DNA from: Opitutia bacterium
GTDB taxonomy: Bacteria; Verrucomicrobiota; Verrucomicrobiia; Opitutales; Coraliomargaritaceae
Reading direction: 5' to 3'
Assembly: GCA_003503355.1 (NCBI GenBank)
Contig: DOCS01000212.1
Coordinates: 1 to 8,056 of the forward strand
Length of the DNA stretch: 8,056 nucleotides
Translations under genes and position numbers: made by a program
In this document: positions 1 to 6,840 of the stretch, piece after piece
How positions within the stretch are numbered: the first letter of the stretch is position 1
Layout of the letters: each line of letters starts with the position of its first letter
Notes under the pieces: generated by a model
Seen by the model: only the letters and a program-made list of their open reading frames with translations
The model's database searches: none
Told to the model about the DNA's origin: nothing

Positions 1-90
1 CGATTGAATGGCATACGTCGGCGCTGCAGCAAACGACTGCTTTCTGGCATTGACTCACGGCATTCTAACTTCTCACTTCGACTCCTTATT

Positions 91-1932
91 ATGAAAGAAA
101 TGTCTCCACTCGAGGAACTCCGCCACTCCTGCTCGCACGTGCTCGCCACTGCAATTCTACGCCTTTACCCTGAGACGCAGCTCGATATTGGCCCCCCGAC
201 CGACAGTGGTTTTTACTACGACATCGACCTGGAGAAGAAGCTCGATGCGGCCGATCTCGAAGCGATCGAGGCGGAGATGAAAAAAGTCATCAAGGAGAAT
301 CAGCGTTTCACCCGTGTCGAATGCTCGCGTGAGGAGGCAGTCGCTAAGATCCAGGAAATCGGCCAAGCGACCTACAAACTCGGCCGACTCAACGATGTCC
401 CTGAAGGCGAACAAATCAGCTTCTACCAGAACGGTGAGTTCATCGACCTGTGCGCCGGACCGCACGTCGGCTACACTAAGAAAATCAAAGCGTTTAAGCT
501 GCTTTCGATCGCTGGCGCCTATCACCGTGGCGACGAAAAAAACAAGCAACTCCAGCGCATCTACGGCACCGCCTTTCCCAGCAAGCTCGAGCTGACTGAA
601 TATTTGGAGCGCCTCGAGCAAGCCAAAGCCCGTGACCACCGCAAGCTGGGCAAAGAGCTCAAACTGTTTCACATCGACGAAGCCGTTGGCGCGGGCCTGA
701 CGCTATGGACACCGAACGGTGCGGTCATCCGCCAGGAGCTGCAGAACTTCATCTCCGAAGAACTGCGCATGGCGGACTACGATCAAGTCTTTACGCCGCA
801 CATTGGCAAGCTCGGGCTGTACCGCACCTCAGGGCACTTCCCCTACTACAAGGAATCGCAGTTTCCACCGATCGTCGAACCAGGCACCGTCGAGCGCCTC
901 GCGACCGAAGGTTGCTCGTGCAGCGACCTCTCGAATCAGCTCGATTCGGGCGAGGTGGACGGCTATTTGCTCAAGCCGATGAACTGCCCGATGCACATCA
1001 AAATTTTTGACAGCCAGCCGCACTCTTATCGCGACTTGCCGGTGCGCTTGGCTGAATTCGGCACGGTGTACCGCTGGGAGCAATCCGGCGAGCTGAATGG
1101 CATGACACGAGTGCGTGGCTTCACTCAGGATGACGCCCACTTGTTTTGCACCGAAGATCAAATCGGCCAGGAAATTAAAGGCTGCCTCGATCTGGTAAAA
1201 CTAGTGTTCAACACGCTCGGCATGAGCGACTACCGCGTGCGCATCGGCCTACGTGATCCCGACTCGACCAAATATGTCGGCGATGCCGCAAAATGGGACA
1301 AGGCCGAAGCAGCCCTGCGCGAAGCCGCCCAGACACTCGGCGTGGACTTCGTCGAAGAGCCCGGCGAGGCCGCCTTCTACGGGCCTAAAATCGACTTCGT
1401 GGTCAAGGACGTGATCGGCCGCGAATGGCAACTCGGCACCGTACAAGTCGACTACAATCTGCCTGAGCGCTTTGACCTGAATTACATCGGCGCTGACAAC
1501 GAGAAGCACCGCCCTGTAATGCTACACCGCGCGCCGTTCGGCTCGATGGAACGTTTTTGTGGCGTATTGATCGAGCACTTCGCCGGCAGCTTCCCGACCT
1601 GGCTCGCGCCCGAGCAAGTGCGCATTTTGCCAATGAACGACGATCTGGTACCACAGGCACGCGAAATTGAAAAGCTACTGAAGGCCGCCAAGATCCGCGT
1701 CACCGTCGACGCCATCGCCGACAAACTCGGTGCTAAGATCCGCAAAGTGCACGTCGACAAAGTGCCACACTTCCTCGTCCTTGGCCGCAAGGAAGCCGAA
1801 GAGGGCCTAGTCAAAGTCAACTCGCGCGCCAACAAGGCCCTCGAGGGCCTCAGGACGCCAGCCGAGTTCATGGGCGAACTACTGCAGAACATTGCCAATA
1901 AGACGCTGCCAGATCCCAAAGAGGACGCCTAA
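91..1932 (+). CDS. thrS: Threonyl-tRNA synthetase (threonine--tRNA ligase), TGS-less form
   Basis: Charges tRNA-Thr with threonine in the cytoplasm and, by family, clears mischarged Ser-tRNA-Thr. Numbering from the ATG at 91 (613 residues), the editing domain shows H12xxxH16 and C121xxxH125. The class II catalytic core follows: zinc ligands C299 (in PMNCP), H350 (in DDAHLFC) and H479 (in MLHRAPFGSMERF), motif 2 around YRWEQSGELNG (330-340) and motif 3 at 475-489. The anticodon-binding domain spans about 508-603. The reading frame stays open upstream to a TTG at 4, but those 29 residues resemble no known domain, so ATG 91 is preferred; ATG 100 is also possible. No Shine-Dalgarno is visible. 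E. coli ThrRS (642 aa) begins with a roughly 60-residue TGS domain that is absent here. About 25 extra residues lie between the SGH segment and C299. An intrinsic terminator follows. Confidence 0.97.
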   Translation: MKEMSPLEELRHSCSHVLATAILRLYPETQLDIGPPTDSGFYYDIDLEKKLDAADLEAIEAEMKKVIKENQRFTRVECSREEAVAKIQEIGQATYKLGRLNDVPEGEQISFYQNGEFIDLCAGPHVGYTKKIKAFKLLSIAGAYHRGDEKNKQLQRIYGTAFPSKLELTEYLERLEQAKARDHRKLGKELKLFHIDEAVGAGLTLWTPNGAVIRQELQNFISEELRMADYDQVFTPHIGKLGLYRTSGHFPYYKESQFPPIVEPGTVERLATEGCSCSDLSNQLDSGEVDGYLLKPMNCPMHIKIFDSQPHSYRDLPVRLAEFGTVYRWEQSGELNGMTRVRGFTQDDAHLFCTEDQIGQEIKGCLDLVKLVFNTLGMSDYRVRIGLRDPDSTKYVGDAAKWDKAEAALREAAQTLGVDFVEEPGEAAFYGPKIDFVVKDVIGREWQLGTVQVDYNLPERFDLNYIGADNEKHRPVMLHRAPFGSMERFCGVLIEHFAGSFPTWLAPEQVRILPMNDDLVPQAREIEKLLKAAKIRVTVDAIADKLGAKIRKVHVDKVPHFLVLGRKEAEEGLVKVNSRANKALEGLRTPAEFMGELLQNIANKTLPDPKEDA

Positions 1933-1959
1933 CCAAACGTATCGTTTACGATTTCACTC

Positions 1960-1995
1960 AAGAACGCCTTCCAACCGAGGGCGTTCTTTTTTTTT
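1960..1995 (+). terminator. Rho-independent terminator of thrS
   Basis: A perfect 9-bp stem (AAGAACGCC at 1960-1968 paired with GGCGTTCTT at 1980-1988) encloses an 11-base loop. Its 3' arm runs into nine consecutive T residues (1987-1995). It starts 27 bases after the thrS stop and should end the thrS transcript before yhbY, which implies that yhbY has its own promoter or depends on readthrough. On the opposite strand no T-run follows the stem, so it acts in one direction only. Confidence 0.9.
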
Positions 1996-2055
1996 GATTT
2001 TAGCGACAATCAAAGTTCGACCTTCAGCCTTGGATACTCGATCTTGCCCTCAATT

Positions 2056-2349
2056 ATGGAAGACAGCACACCACTCACTAGCGCCGAAAAGAAAGAGCTC
2101 CGCGGCATCGGCCAACGACTCAAGCCACATGTCAGCGTCGGCAAACAAGGACTCACACTCACGGTGTTCAACGAAATTGAAACCGCACTCCTCAAAAACG
2201 GTCTGATTAAGATCCGCTTCGAAGCGGATCGTGCAGCGATCAAACAATACTGCCAAGAAATCGTATCACAGCGCCAGTGCGAGTATATCGGCGGCGTCGG
2301 CAAGACCGCGATCTTCTTCCGCGACATGGCGGAAGAGGCAAGCGAGTAA
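2056..2349 (+). CDS. yhbY: YhbY family RNA-binding protein (CRM domain)
   Basis: A small single-domain protein of 97 residues, the same length as E. coli YhbY. The whole protein is one CRM domain: a helical start (LTSAEKKELRGIGQRLKP, about 7-24), the GxxG RNA-binding loop in VGKQGL (28-33), a helix and strand (NEIETALLKNGLIKIRF, 39-55) and the closing IGGVGKTAIFFR segment (78-89). Family members associate with pre-50S ribosomal particles in bacteria, and plant relatives act in group II intron splicing; a role in ribosome assembly is the usual inference. ATG 2056 is chosen over an in-frame TTG at 2044 because the domain starts right after it and homologues have this length. No clear Shine-Dalgarno or promoter is visible in the 60 bases after the thrS terminator. 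The gene converges on aguA. Confidence 0.92.
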   Translation: MEDSTPLTSAEKKELRGIGQRLKPHVSVGKQGLTLTVFNEIETALLKNGLIKIRFEADRAAIKQYCQEIVSQRQCEYIGGVGKTAIFFRDMAEEASE

Positions 2350-2389
2350 GTGGTTAAGCGTCGGCGCATCGACCCGCGCACAGACTGCG

Positions 2390-3436
2390 TTACACAACCG
2401 CGGGTTGGTGCTGGCTCATACAGTGAATCGCCCCGCCCTCGCGGACAATATCGCAGCAATCAAAGCCGATAATTTCACGGCCCGGATAGCACTCGCCGAT
2501 AATTTCCAAGGCTTGAGCGTCATGCTGTGGCTGGGCGTAGGTCGGTACCAATACGGCGCCATTAAGCACCAGATAATTCATATAACTGGCAGCTAAGCGC
2601 TCGCCATCTGCGTAGATCGGATCCGGCAACGGCAAGTGAACTGAATTAAACGGACGGTCGTCAGGGGTCCTGAATTGCTCCACGCGCCGGGCGTTTTCGT
2701 GCAAGGCGTCGAAATTGACGTCGTGCGAATCGGCCACCTCTGCCAGCAAAATACCGTCCGGCTTAAAGAAACGGGCCAAATTATCGATATGCCCATCGGT
2801 GTCGTCACCGACCAAACCGTCGTGCAACCACAGCACCTCATCGACCCCAAGCCCTTCAGCCAGTCGAGAGGTGATCTGCTGCTTAGTCAGTGCACCATTG
2901 CGGTTGGGATTGAGCAGTACAACTTCGGTCGACAGCAGTTGGCCGGCACCATTACTCTCAATCGCCCCACCCTCGAGCACCGTATCGAACGCAAAGCGGC
3001 GTAGCCCCAACTGCTCAGCGATCCAAGCAGGCGCGCGGTTGTCTTTGTGTTGCAGCGGAAATTTGTTGCCCCATGCGTTGTAGGTCCAGTCGGCGAGACA
3101 CAGCTCGGAGCCGTCTTCGCTGAGAAGAAACAATGGCCCATAATCACGGCACCAGACATCGTCGGTTTCGTAATCATATAGCCTGACCCTAGTGGCATCG
3201 CCTGCCTGCGCCATGCGCACCTGCAAGTCCGCCTGCGCGGATTGAGGACACAGCACATGCACCGGTTGAAAACGAGCCGCCAGTACATACAGCGCAGCCA
3301 GCTGGTTGCGGACTTTGGGCAACACGCCCGACCAAAGATCTTCCCGCACCGGCCATGCGAACCAGACCGCGGATTGCGGCTCCCATTCAGCAGGAAAACG
3401 GTAGCCTAATGCCTTCGGTGTGCTCAAAGATGCCAT
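2390..3436 (-). CDS. aguA: Agmatine deiminase (agmatine iminohydrolase)
   Basis: Hydrolyses agmatine to N-carbamoylputrescine and ammonia, the second step of the arginine decarboxylase route to putrescine; a cytoplasmic enzyme. The 348 residues carry the hallmarks of the guanidino-modifying (PPAD/AgDI) superfamily: PAEWEPQSAVWFAWP (15-29), VWCRDYGP (94-101), LEGGAIESNGAG (154-165), LLNPNRN (174-180), the GDDTDGHIDNLARF block with the expected catalytic His (210-223), and C-terminal GGAIHCMSQHQP with the probable nucleophile Cys339. The length fits the family. ATG 3436 is chosen because the sequence turns family-like at about residue 10; no Shine-Dalgarno precedes it. It is the last gene after hisG and aguB. 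A secreted peptidyl-arginine deiminase is unlikely: there is no signal peptide, and the neighbour encodes the next pathway enzyme. Confidence 0.94.
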   Translation of the reverse strand: MASLSTPKALGYRFPAEWEPQSAVWFAWPVREDLWSGVLPKVRNQLAALYVLAARFQPVHVLCPQSAQADLQVRMAQAGDATRVRLYDYETDDVWCRDYGPLFLLSEDGSELCLADWTYNAWGNKFPLQHKDNRAPAWIAEQLGLRRFAFDTVLEGGAIESNGAGQLLSTEVVLLNPNRNGALTKQQITSRLAEGLGVDEVLWLHDGLVGDDTDGHIDNLARFFKPDGILLAEVADSHDVNFDALHENARRVEQFRTPDDRPFNSVHLPLPDPIYADGERLAASYMNYLVLNGAVLVPTYAQPQHDAQALEIIGECYPGREIIGFDCCDIVREGGAIHCMSQHQPAVV

Positions 3437-3527
3437 ATTGTTTACGTAGTCAGTCGTGAAAATAGGATGGTGAATTCAAAACGAGCAGTCCAGCCGAGCA
3501 GTCTGGTCGTCAGGTTGGCGCCTCGCC
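3437..3527 (-). other. aguB-aguA intergenic gap with short direct repeat
   Basis: These 91 bases separate the TAG stop of aguB from the ATG of aguA. They contain two copies of CGAGCAGTC (3482-3490 and 3495-3503, + strand reading) spaced 13 bases apart. I see no terminator hairpin with a T-run and no good promoter, so cotranscription through the gap is the simplest reading. The repeat may be chance. Confidence 0.4.
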
Positions 3528-4418
3528 CTACTCGTCGTCAATCATCCGGCGGGTTACCCCGTCGTAACTGTCGATCCGGCGGTCGCGAAAGAAAGGCCAG
3601 ATGCGGCGCATTTGCTCGAGCGCATTTAAATCGCAGTCGGCCAAAATGATCGCTTCGGCGTCCACCGGCGCCCGTTCGATGATTTGCCCGTAAAAGTCGG
3701 CGACGAATGATTGCCCCCAAAATTCGGTGTCGCCCTCGGTGCCGGTACGATTCACGGCAGCGACGTAACAACCATTGGCGACCGCATGCCCGCGTTGCAC
3801 GGTTTCCCAGGCGGTGTGCTGGGCGCTGCCGAGTTCGGCTTTCTCCTCAGGGAGCCAGCCGATTGCGGTGGGGTAAAACAAGATCTCTGCCCCAGCGAGG
3901 GCGGCGAGCCGTGCGGCTTCTGGGTACCACTGGTCCCAGCAAATGAGCACCGATATTTTGCCGAAATGTGTGTCCCAGACCTTGTAGCCCAAATCACCTG
4001 GCGTGAAATAGAACTTTTCCTCAAAGCCCGGATCCTGCGGAATGTGCATCTTGCGATACTTGCCGAGATAGGAGCCATCCGCATCGATCACTGCGGCGGT
4101 GTTGTGGTAGACCCCCGCTGCTCGGCGCTCGAACAGCGAACCGATGATCACCACGCCCAACTCCGCAGCGAGTGTGGCGAGGGCATCCGTGGTGGGACCC
4201 GGCACGGACTCCGCGAGATCAAACAGCGCGGGGTCCTGCGTGCGACAAAAATACGAGGTGGTGAACAGCTCTTGCGTACAGATAATCTGCGCGCCGCCCG
4301 CTGCTGCCTGCCGAATACGATCGAGCGTATAGGCTAGATTGGCTTCAGCCGATCCCTGGTCGCGAACCTGAATCAGGCCGATGCGTACAGTGCGGTCAGT
4401 TGAAGCCTCTGCTGCCAT
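3528..4418 (-). CDS. aguB: N-carbamoylputrescine amidase
   Basis: Hydrolyses N-carbamoylputrescine to putrescine, CO2 and ammonia, completing the agmatine branch of polyamine synthesis. It belongs to the nitrilase (carbon-nitrogen hydrolase) superfamily, and the Glu-Lys-Cys triad is visible: E50 in CTQELF, K123 in YRKMHIP and C160 in LICWDQWYPEAAR. Further AguB-like segments are YFCRTQD (56-62), the PQDPGFEEKFYFTPGD block (127-142), and YPTAIGWLPEE followed by HTAWETVQRGHA. The 296 residues fit the family. The nitrilase core begins at VRIGLIQVRD (11-20), supporting ATG 4418. Its start lies 9 bases after the hisG stop, which suggests coupled expression; no Shine-Dalgarno is seen. A beta-ureidopropionase is the main alternative, but the adjacent aguA decides for AguB. 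Confidence 0.94.
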   Translation of the reverse strand: MAAEASTDRTVRIGLIQVRDQGSAEANLAYTLDRIRQAAAGGAQIICTQELFTTSYFCRTQDPALFDLAESVPGPTTDALATLAAELGVVIIGSLFERRAAGVYHNTAAVIDADGSYLGKYRKMHIPQDPGFEEKFYFTPGDLGYKVWDTHFGKISVLICWDQWYPEAARLAALAGAEILFYPTAIGWLPEEKAELGSAQHTAWETVQRGHAVANGCYVAAVNRTGTEGDTEFWGQSFVADFYGQIIERAPVDAEAIILADCDLNALEQMRRIWPFFRDRRIDSYDGVTRRMIDDE

Positions 4419-4427
4419 ACGCGGTGA

Positions 4428-5309
4428 TTAATACACTACTTTATTGAGCGGATACTCAATGATGCCTTCGGCGCCGTGTGCTTTGAGTACAGGAATGATG
4501 TCGCGCACCACTTTTTCGTCGATAATCGTTTCAATCGCAACCCAAGAATCATCAGCCAAACGGTTGATTGTCGGATTACGCAGCGCAGGAAGCTCCTTCA
4601 ACACACCCTCCAACTTCGCCTTCTCAATATTGAGCTTCAGGCCAACCTTGGAATGCGCTTCCAACGCAGCTTGCAACAGCAATGCGATATTCTCGATCTT
4701 CTTACGCTTCTCAGGAATCTCCCAAGCCGCCTTGTTGGCAATCAGCACCGTGTTGGTATACAGCAAGGTATCTACAATACGTAGATTGTTGGCACGAAGC
4801 GAGTTGCCCGTTTCCGTCAGATCGACAATCGCATCGACGAGGTCAGGTACCTTGACCTCAGTGGCGCCCCAGGAGAACTCGACGTCTGCGTTGACGCCGT
4901 TGTCCTTGAGGTATTGGCCGGTGATATTCACAACTTCGGTAGCGATGCGTTTACCTTCAAGGTCTTTCACAGATTGCACCGGCGAAGCTTGGGGAACAGC
5001 AATAACCCACTTGGAGCGACGGTTGGAGGCACGACTGTAAACCAGATCGCACACTTCGACCACATCGGAAGCGTTCTCGCGAACCCAGTCTTGGCCGGTG
5101 AGGCCACAGTCAAAGTATCCATGCTCAACGTAGCGACTCACTTCTTGTGCGCGCACGAAGCGACCGTCCAGCTCAGCATCGTCAAAAGACGGGCGATACG
5201 AGCGGGAACTTTTGGAAATACTGAAACCAGCCTTGGCAAAAAGCTTGATTGTCGAATCTTCGAGGCTGCCTTTGGGCAAGCCGAGCATAAGTAATGGTGT
5301 ATTTTCCAT
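4428..5309 (-). CDS. hisG: ATP phosphoribosyltransferase, long form (HisG-L)
   Basis: Catalyses the first committed step of histidine biosynthesis, joining ATP and PRPP to give phosphoribosyl-ATP; a cytoplasmic enzyme. From the ATG at 5309 the protein has 293 residues, close to the 299 of E. coli HisG. Visible are [11 protein letters not shown] (10-20), CGLTGQDWV (68-76), the [18 protein letters not shown] segment and the PRPP-binding loop [10 protein letters not shown] (165-174). A C-terminal region of about 75 residues (from about 218, ending [10 protein letters not shown]) matches the regulatory histidine-binding domain of long-form HisG, so HisZ should not be needed and feedback inhibition by histidine is expected. 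The frame is open to 5450, but homology begins at LLMLGLPKG, only 6 residues after ATG 5309. It heads the run hisG-aguB-aguA and diverges from bcp. No other his gene is in view. Confidence 0.96.
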   Translation of the reverse strand: MENTPLLMLGLPKGSLEDSTIKLFAKAGFSISKSSRSYRPSFDDAELDGRFVRAQEVSRYVEHGYFDCGLTGQDWVRENASDVVEVCDLVYSRASNRRSKWVIAVPQASPVQSVKDLEGKRIATEVVNITGQYLKDNGVNADVEFSWGATEVKVPDLVDAIVDLTETGNSLRANNLRIVDTLLYTNTVLIANKAAWEIPEKRKKIENIALLLQAALEAHSKVGLKLNIEKAKLEGVLKELPALRNPTINRLADDSWVAIETIIDEKVVRDIIPVLKAHGAEGIIEYPLNKVVY

Positions 5310-5431
5310 AATGGCTGACAACCTGATGCAGGATGAGGCAGGCTCAAGAACAAATTTCCTGAATAACGCCAGACTACTTGAAATATGTAATTGTAAAAAT
5401 AACCCTCCGCGGTATTTTAAAGAGCTATACG
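5310..5431. promoter_or_regulatory. Divergent hisG/bcp intergenic region
   Basis: These 122 bases separate the divergent starts of hisG and bcp and must hold both promoters if the genes are not read from elsewhere. For bcp a weak sigma70-like candidate is TTGTAA (5391-5396), 16 bases, then TATTTT (5413-5418), which would give a very short leader. For hisG I see no convincing -35/-10 pair; an isolated TACAAT occurs on the - strand (5395 to 5390). The part next to bcp is A+T-rich. No attenuator, T-box or leader peptide is recognisable in front of hisG. Confidence 0.35.
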
Positions 5432-5905
5432 ATGTCAGTACCTCAACCACTTGATCCCGGCCAAAAAGCCCCTCTGTTTAGCTACCAAGAAGACGGTGTC
5501 ACCGTAAAGAGTAGCGCGCTCAGCACGCCCTATTTGATTTACTTCTATCCGAAGGACGACACGCCCGGCTGCACCAAAGAAGCCTGCGCGATTCGCGACA
5601 GCTGGTCTGCATTTAAATCTGCGGGCTTAAAAGTGATCGGCGCGAGCAAAGACCCCGACAGCTCGCATGAGAAATTTCGGGTGAAATACGACCTCCCCTT
5701 TCCACTGGTTGCCGACACGAATCTCGAAGTCGCACAAGCCTTTGGGGTGTACGGCGAGAAAAAGTTCATGGGACGCGTGTACGATAGCGTACACCGCATG
5801 TCCTTCCTAGTGTCCGCTGATGGCATCATCTTACACACGTATCCAAAAGTTAAACCGGAGGCGCATGCCGCCCAAGTCCTACAGGATTTCAGTCAGTTGA
5901 GTTAA
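5432..5905 (+). CDS. bcp: Thioredoxin-dependent thiol peroxidase (bacterioferritin comigratory protein, peroxiredoxin)
   Basis: Reduces hydrogen peroxide and organic hydroperoxides in the cytoplasm with electrons from thioredoxin. The 157-residue protein shows the BCP/PrxQ motif [16 protein letters not shown] (38-52 region), with peroxidatic Cys47 and a second cysteine, Cys52, five residues later: the two-cysteine PrxQ pattern in which both cysteines sit on the same helix. Family features continue with [24 protein letters not shown] and [14 protein letters not shown]. The frame is open from 5378, but ATG 5432 is preferred because it gives the normal family length and the PGQKAPLF start. It precedes the response regulator by 4 bases, so the two are probably cotranscribed, possibly from a weak promoter at 5391-5418. 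Confidence 0.95.
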   Translation: MSVPQPLDPGQKAPLFSYQEDGVTVKSSALSTPYLIYFYPKDDTPGCTKEACAIRDSWSAFKSAGLKVIGASKDPDSSHEKFRVKYDLPFPLVADTNLEVAQAFGVYGEKKFMGRVYDSVHRMSFLVSADGIILHTYPKVKPEAHAAQVLQDFSQLS

Positions 5906-5909
5906 TACT

Positions 5910-6641
5910 ATGAGCCATCCCCCAAAACCACTGATCGTCGTAGCAGAAGACGAGAGCGAACTCGCCACTCTCATCGCGACTCATCTTGAGATGGCCGGCA
6001 TGCAAAGTCAGATCTGCAATAAAGCCGCCCACGTCGCACGCTTCCTCAAAAGTAATTTCGCAAACCTGATCTTACTAGACGTCCACCTCCCTGACAGCAC
6101 GGGCTTCGCGCTGATGGACGAGCTGCGCCAAAGCGGCGTCGACACCCCAGTGATCTTCCTAACCGGAGAGAATGCCGAAGTGCAAAAAGTCAAAGCACTG
6201 GAAATGGGTGGAGACGATTACATCACCAAACCCTTCAGCTTTCCTGAACTGATTGCACGCATCAACGCAGTCCTGCGCCGAGCGGAAACGGTACATGATG
6301 CAAAAATCACTCAAAACGTGACGACCACCGACCGGCCTTTCGCTTTTTGCGGAGCTGAAGTGAATCCGCAGCGCTTGGAAGTGAAATTTAGCGATGGTGT
6401 GACTGAAAATATAGGACGCAAAGAACTGGGCATTTTTTCATACCTCGCGGCAAACCCGAACAGCGTCCTCACCCGCAAGAATCTGATCCACTCCATCTGG
6501 GGCATTCATGCCGATGTGCGCAGTCGATCACTGGACCAATATATCGTAAAAATCCGCGATCTTTACAAACGGCACGGACTCACGCTCGATGCATTCAGGA
6601 CCGTCCACGGAGTCGGCTACATTTATGACGAAGGCGCATAG
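5910..6641 (+). CDS. OmpR/PhoB-family response regulator (winged helix), no adjacent kinase
   Basis: A two-component transcription regulator of 243 residues. The receiver domain (about 7-120) has acidic residues E13 and D14, the phospho-acceptor D57 in LILLDVHLPD, the switch threonine T85 in VIFLTGE and the conserved K107 in ITKPFS. The C-terminal winged-helix DNA-binding domain (about 145-240) shows GRKELGIFSYLAANPNSVLTR, then the region around SRSLDQYIVKIRDLYKR, and the closing FRTVHGVGYIY, the standard OmpR-family end. All phosphorylation residues are intact, so it should respond to a kinase, but none is encoded nearby in this window. Its start is 4 bases after the bcp stop. The specific regulon cannot be named from sequence; a link to oxidative stress is only a guess from the bcp neighbour. 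Confidence 0.93.
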   Translation: MSHPPKPLIVVAEDESELATLIATHLEMAGMQSQICNKAAHVARFLKSNFANLILLDVHLPDSTGFALMDELRQSGVDTPVIFLTGENAEVQKVKALEMGGDDYITKPFSFPELIARINAVLRRAETVHDAKITQNVTTTDRPFAFCGAEVNPQRLEVKFSDGVTENIGRKELGIFSYLAANPNSVLTRKNLIHSIWGIHADVRSRSLDQYIVKIRDLYKRHGLTLDAFRTVHGVGYIYDEGA

Positions 6642-6643
6642 GC

Positions 6644-6709
6644 TCAGCACACACAGATAATCACAGCGGCTCTCGCCGCCGTGCTACGACAAACCGCTAT
6701 GCGTGCTGA
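6644..6709. repeat. Nested inverted repeat downstream of the response regulator
   Basis: Starting two bases after the regulator stop codon, TCAGCAC (6644-6650) pairs with GTGCTGA (6703-6709). Within this lies a GC-rich hairpin: CACAGCGGC (6662-6670), loop TCTC, GCCGCCGTG (6675-6683), with a single A/C mismatch. No T-run follows on either strand, so it is not a classical intrinsic terminator. It could be a 3' stabilising or Rho-linked structure of the bcp-regulator mRNA, or chance. Confidence 0.45.
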
Positions 6710-6754
6710 AAGACCTCACCCCGAAAACAGAAGCGCGACAGCTCTCAGCCACAA

Positions 6755-6788
6755 TTGCATATGCATACGCATACACATGCTTATGCAA
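6755..6788. repeat. 34-bp imperfect inverted repeat with GCATA-rich hexamers
   Basis: TTGCATA (6755-6761) pairs with TATGCAA (6782-6788). After one T/T mismatch, GCAT (6763-6766) pairs with ATGC (6777-6780), leaving a 10-base loop. The left half is also a short tandem array with period six: GCATAT, GCATAC, GCATAC (6757-6774). It lies in the gap between the convergent regulator and secretion-ATPase genes. No T-run follows on either strand. It may be a structured 3' end or a protein-binding site; the function is unknown. Confidence 0.5.
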
Positions 6789-6840
6789 ACAAAGCCCCAA
6801 CCTGCTGACGAACGCTAAAACCTGAGCGTCATATACACTA

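Noticed and set aside
50..92. Possible promoter before thrS (TTGACT at 50-55)
   Set aside because: No acceptable -10 hexamer at 16-18 bases; the next A/T-rich hexamer is about 30 bases away.
157..672. 171-codon open frame antisense to thrS
   Set aside because: It lies wholly inside thrS, the coding sense of which is certain from its motifs. The predicted protein resembles no family and looks like a mirror of thrS codon bias.
2371..2406. Inverted repeat between yhbY and aguA (ACCCGCG with CGCGGGT) as a bidirectional terminator
   Set aside because: 7 bp of stem around a 20-base loop, no T-run on either strand, and one arm lies inside the aguA coding sequence; chance is likely at this base composition.
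3711..4337. 208-codon open frame antisense to aguB
   Set aside because: aguB is certain from its catalytic triad and context; the opposite frame has no recognisable motif and no start-site support.
4444..5040. 198-codon open frame antisense to hisG
   Set aside because: Serine/threonine-rich shadow of a well-supported hisG; no family features.
5310..5450. Extended hisG start upstream of ATG 5309
   Set aside because: The extra 47 residues show no HisG similarity, would overlap the bcp start, and make the protein longer than the family.
6812..6829. Small stem ACGCT/AGCGT just after the secretion ATPase gene as its terminator
   Set aside because: Only 5 bp with an 8-base loop and no T-run on the - strand.
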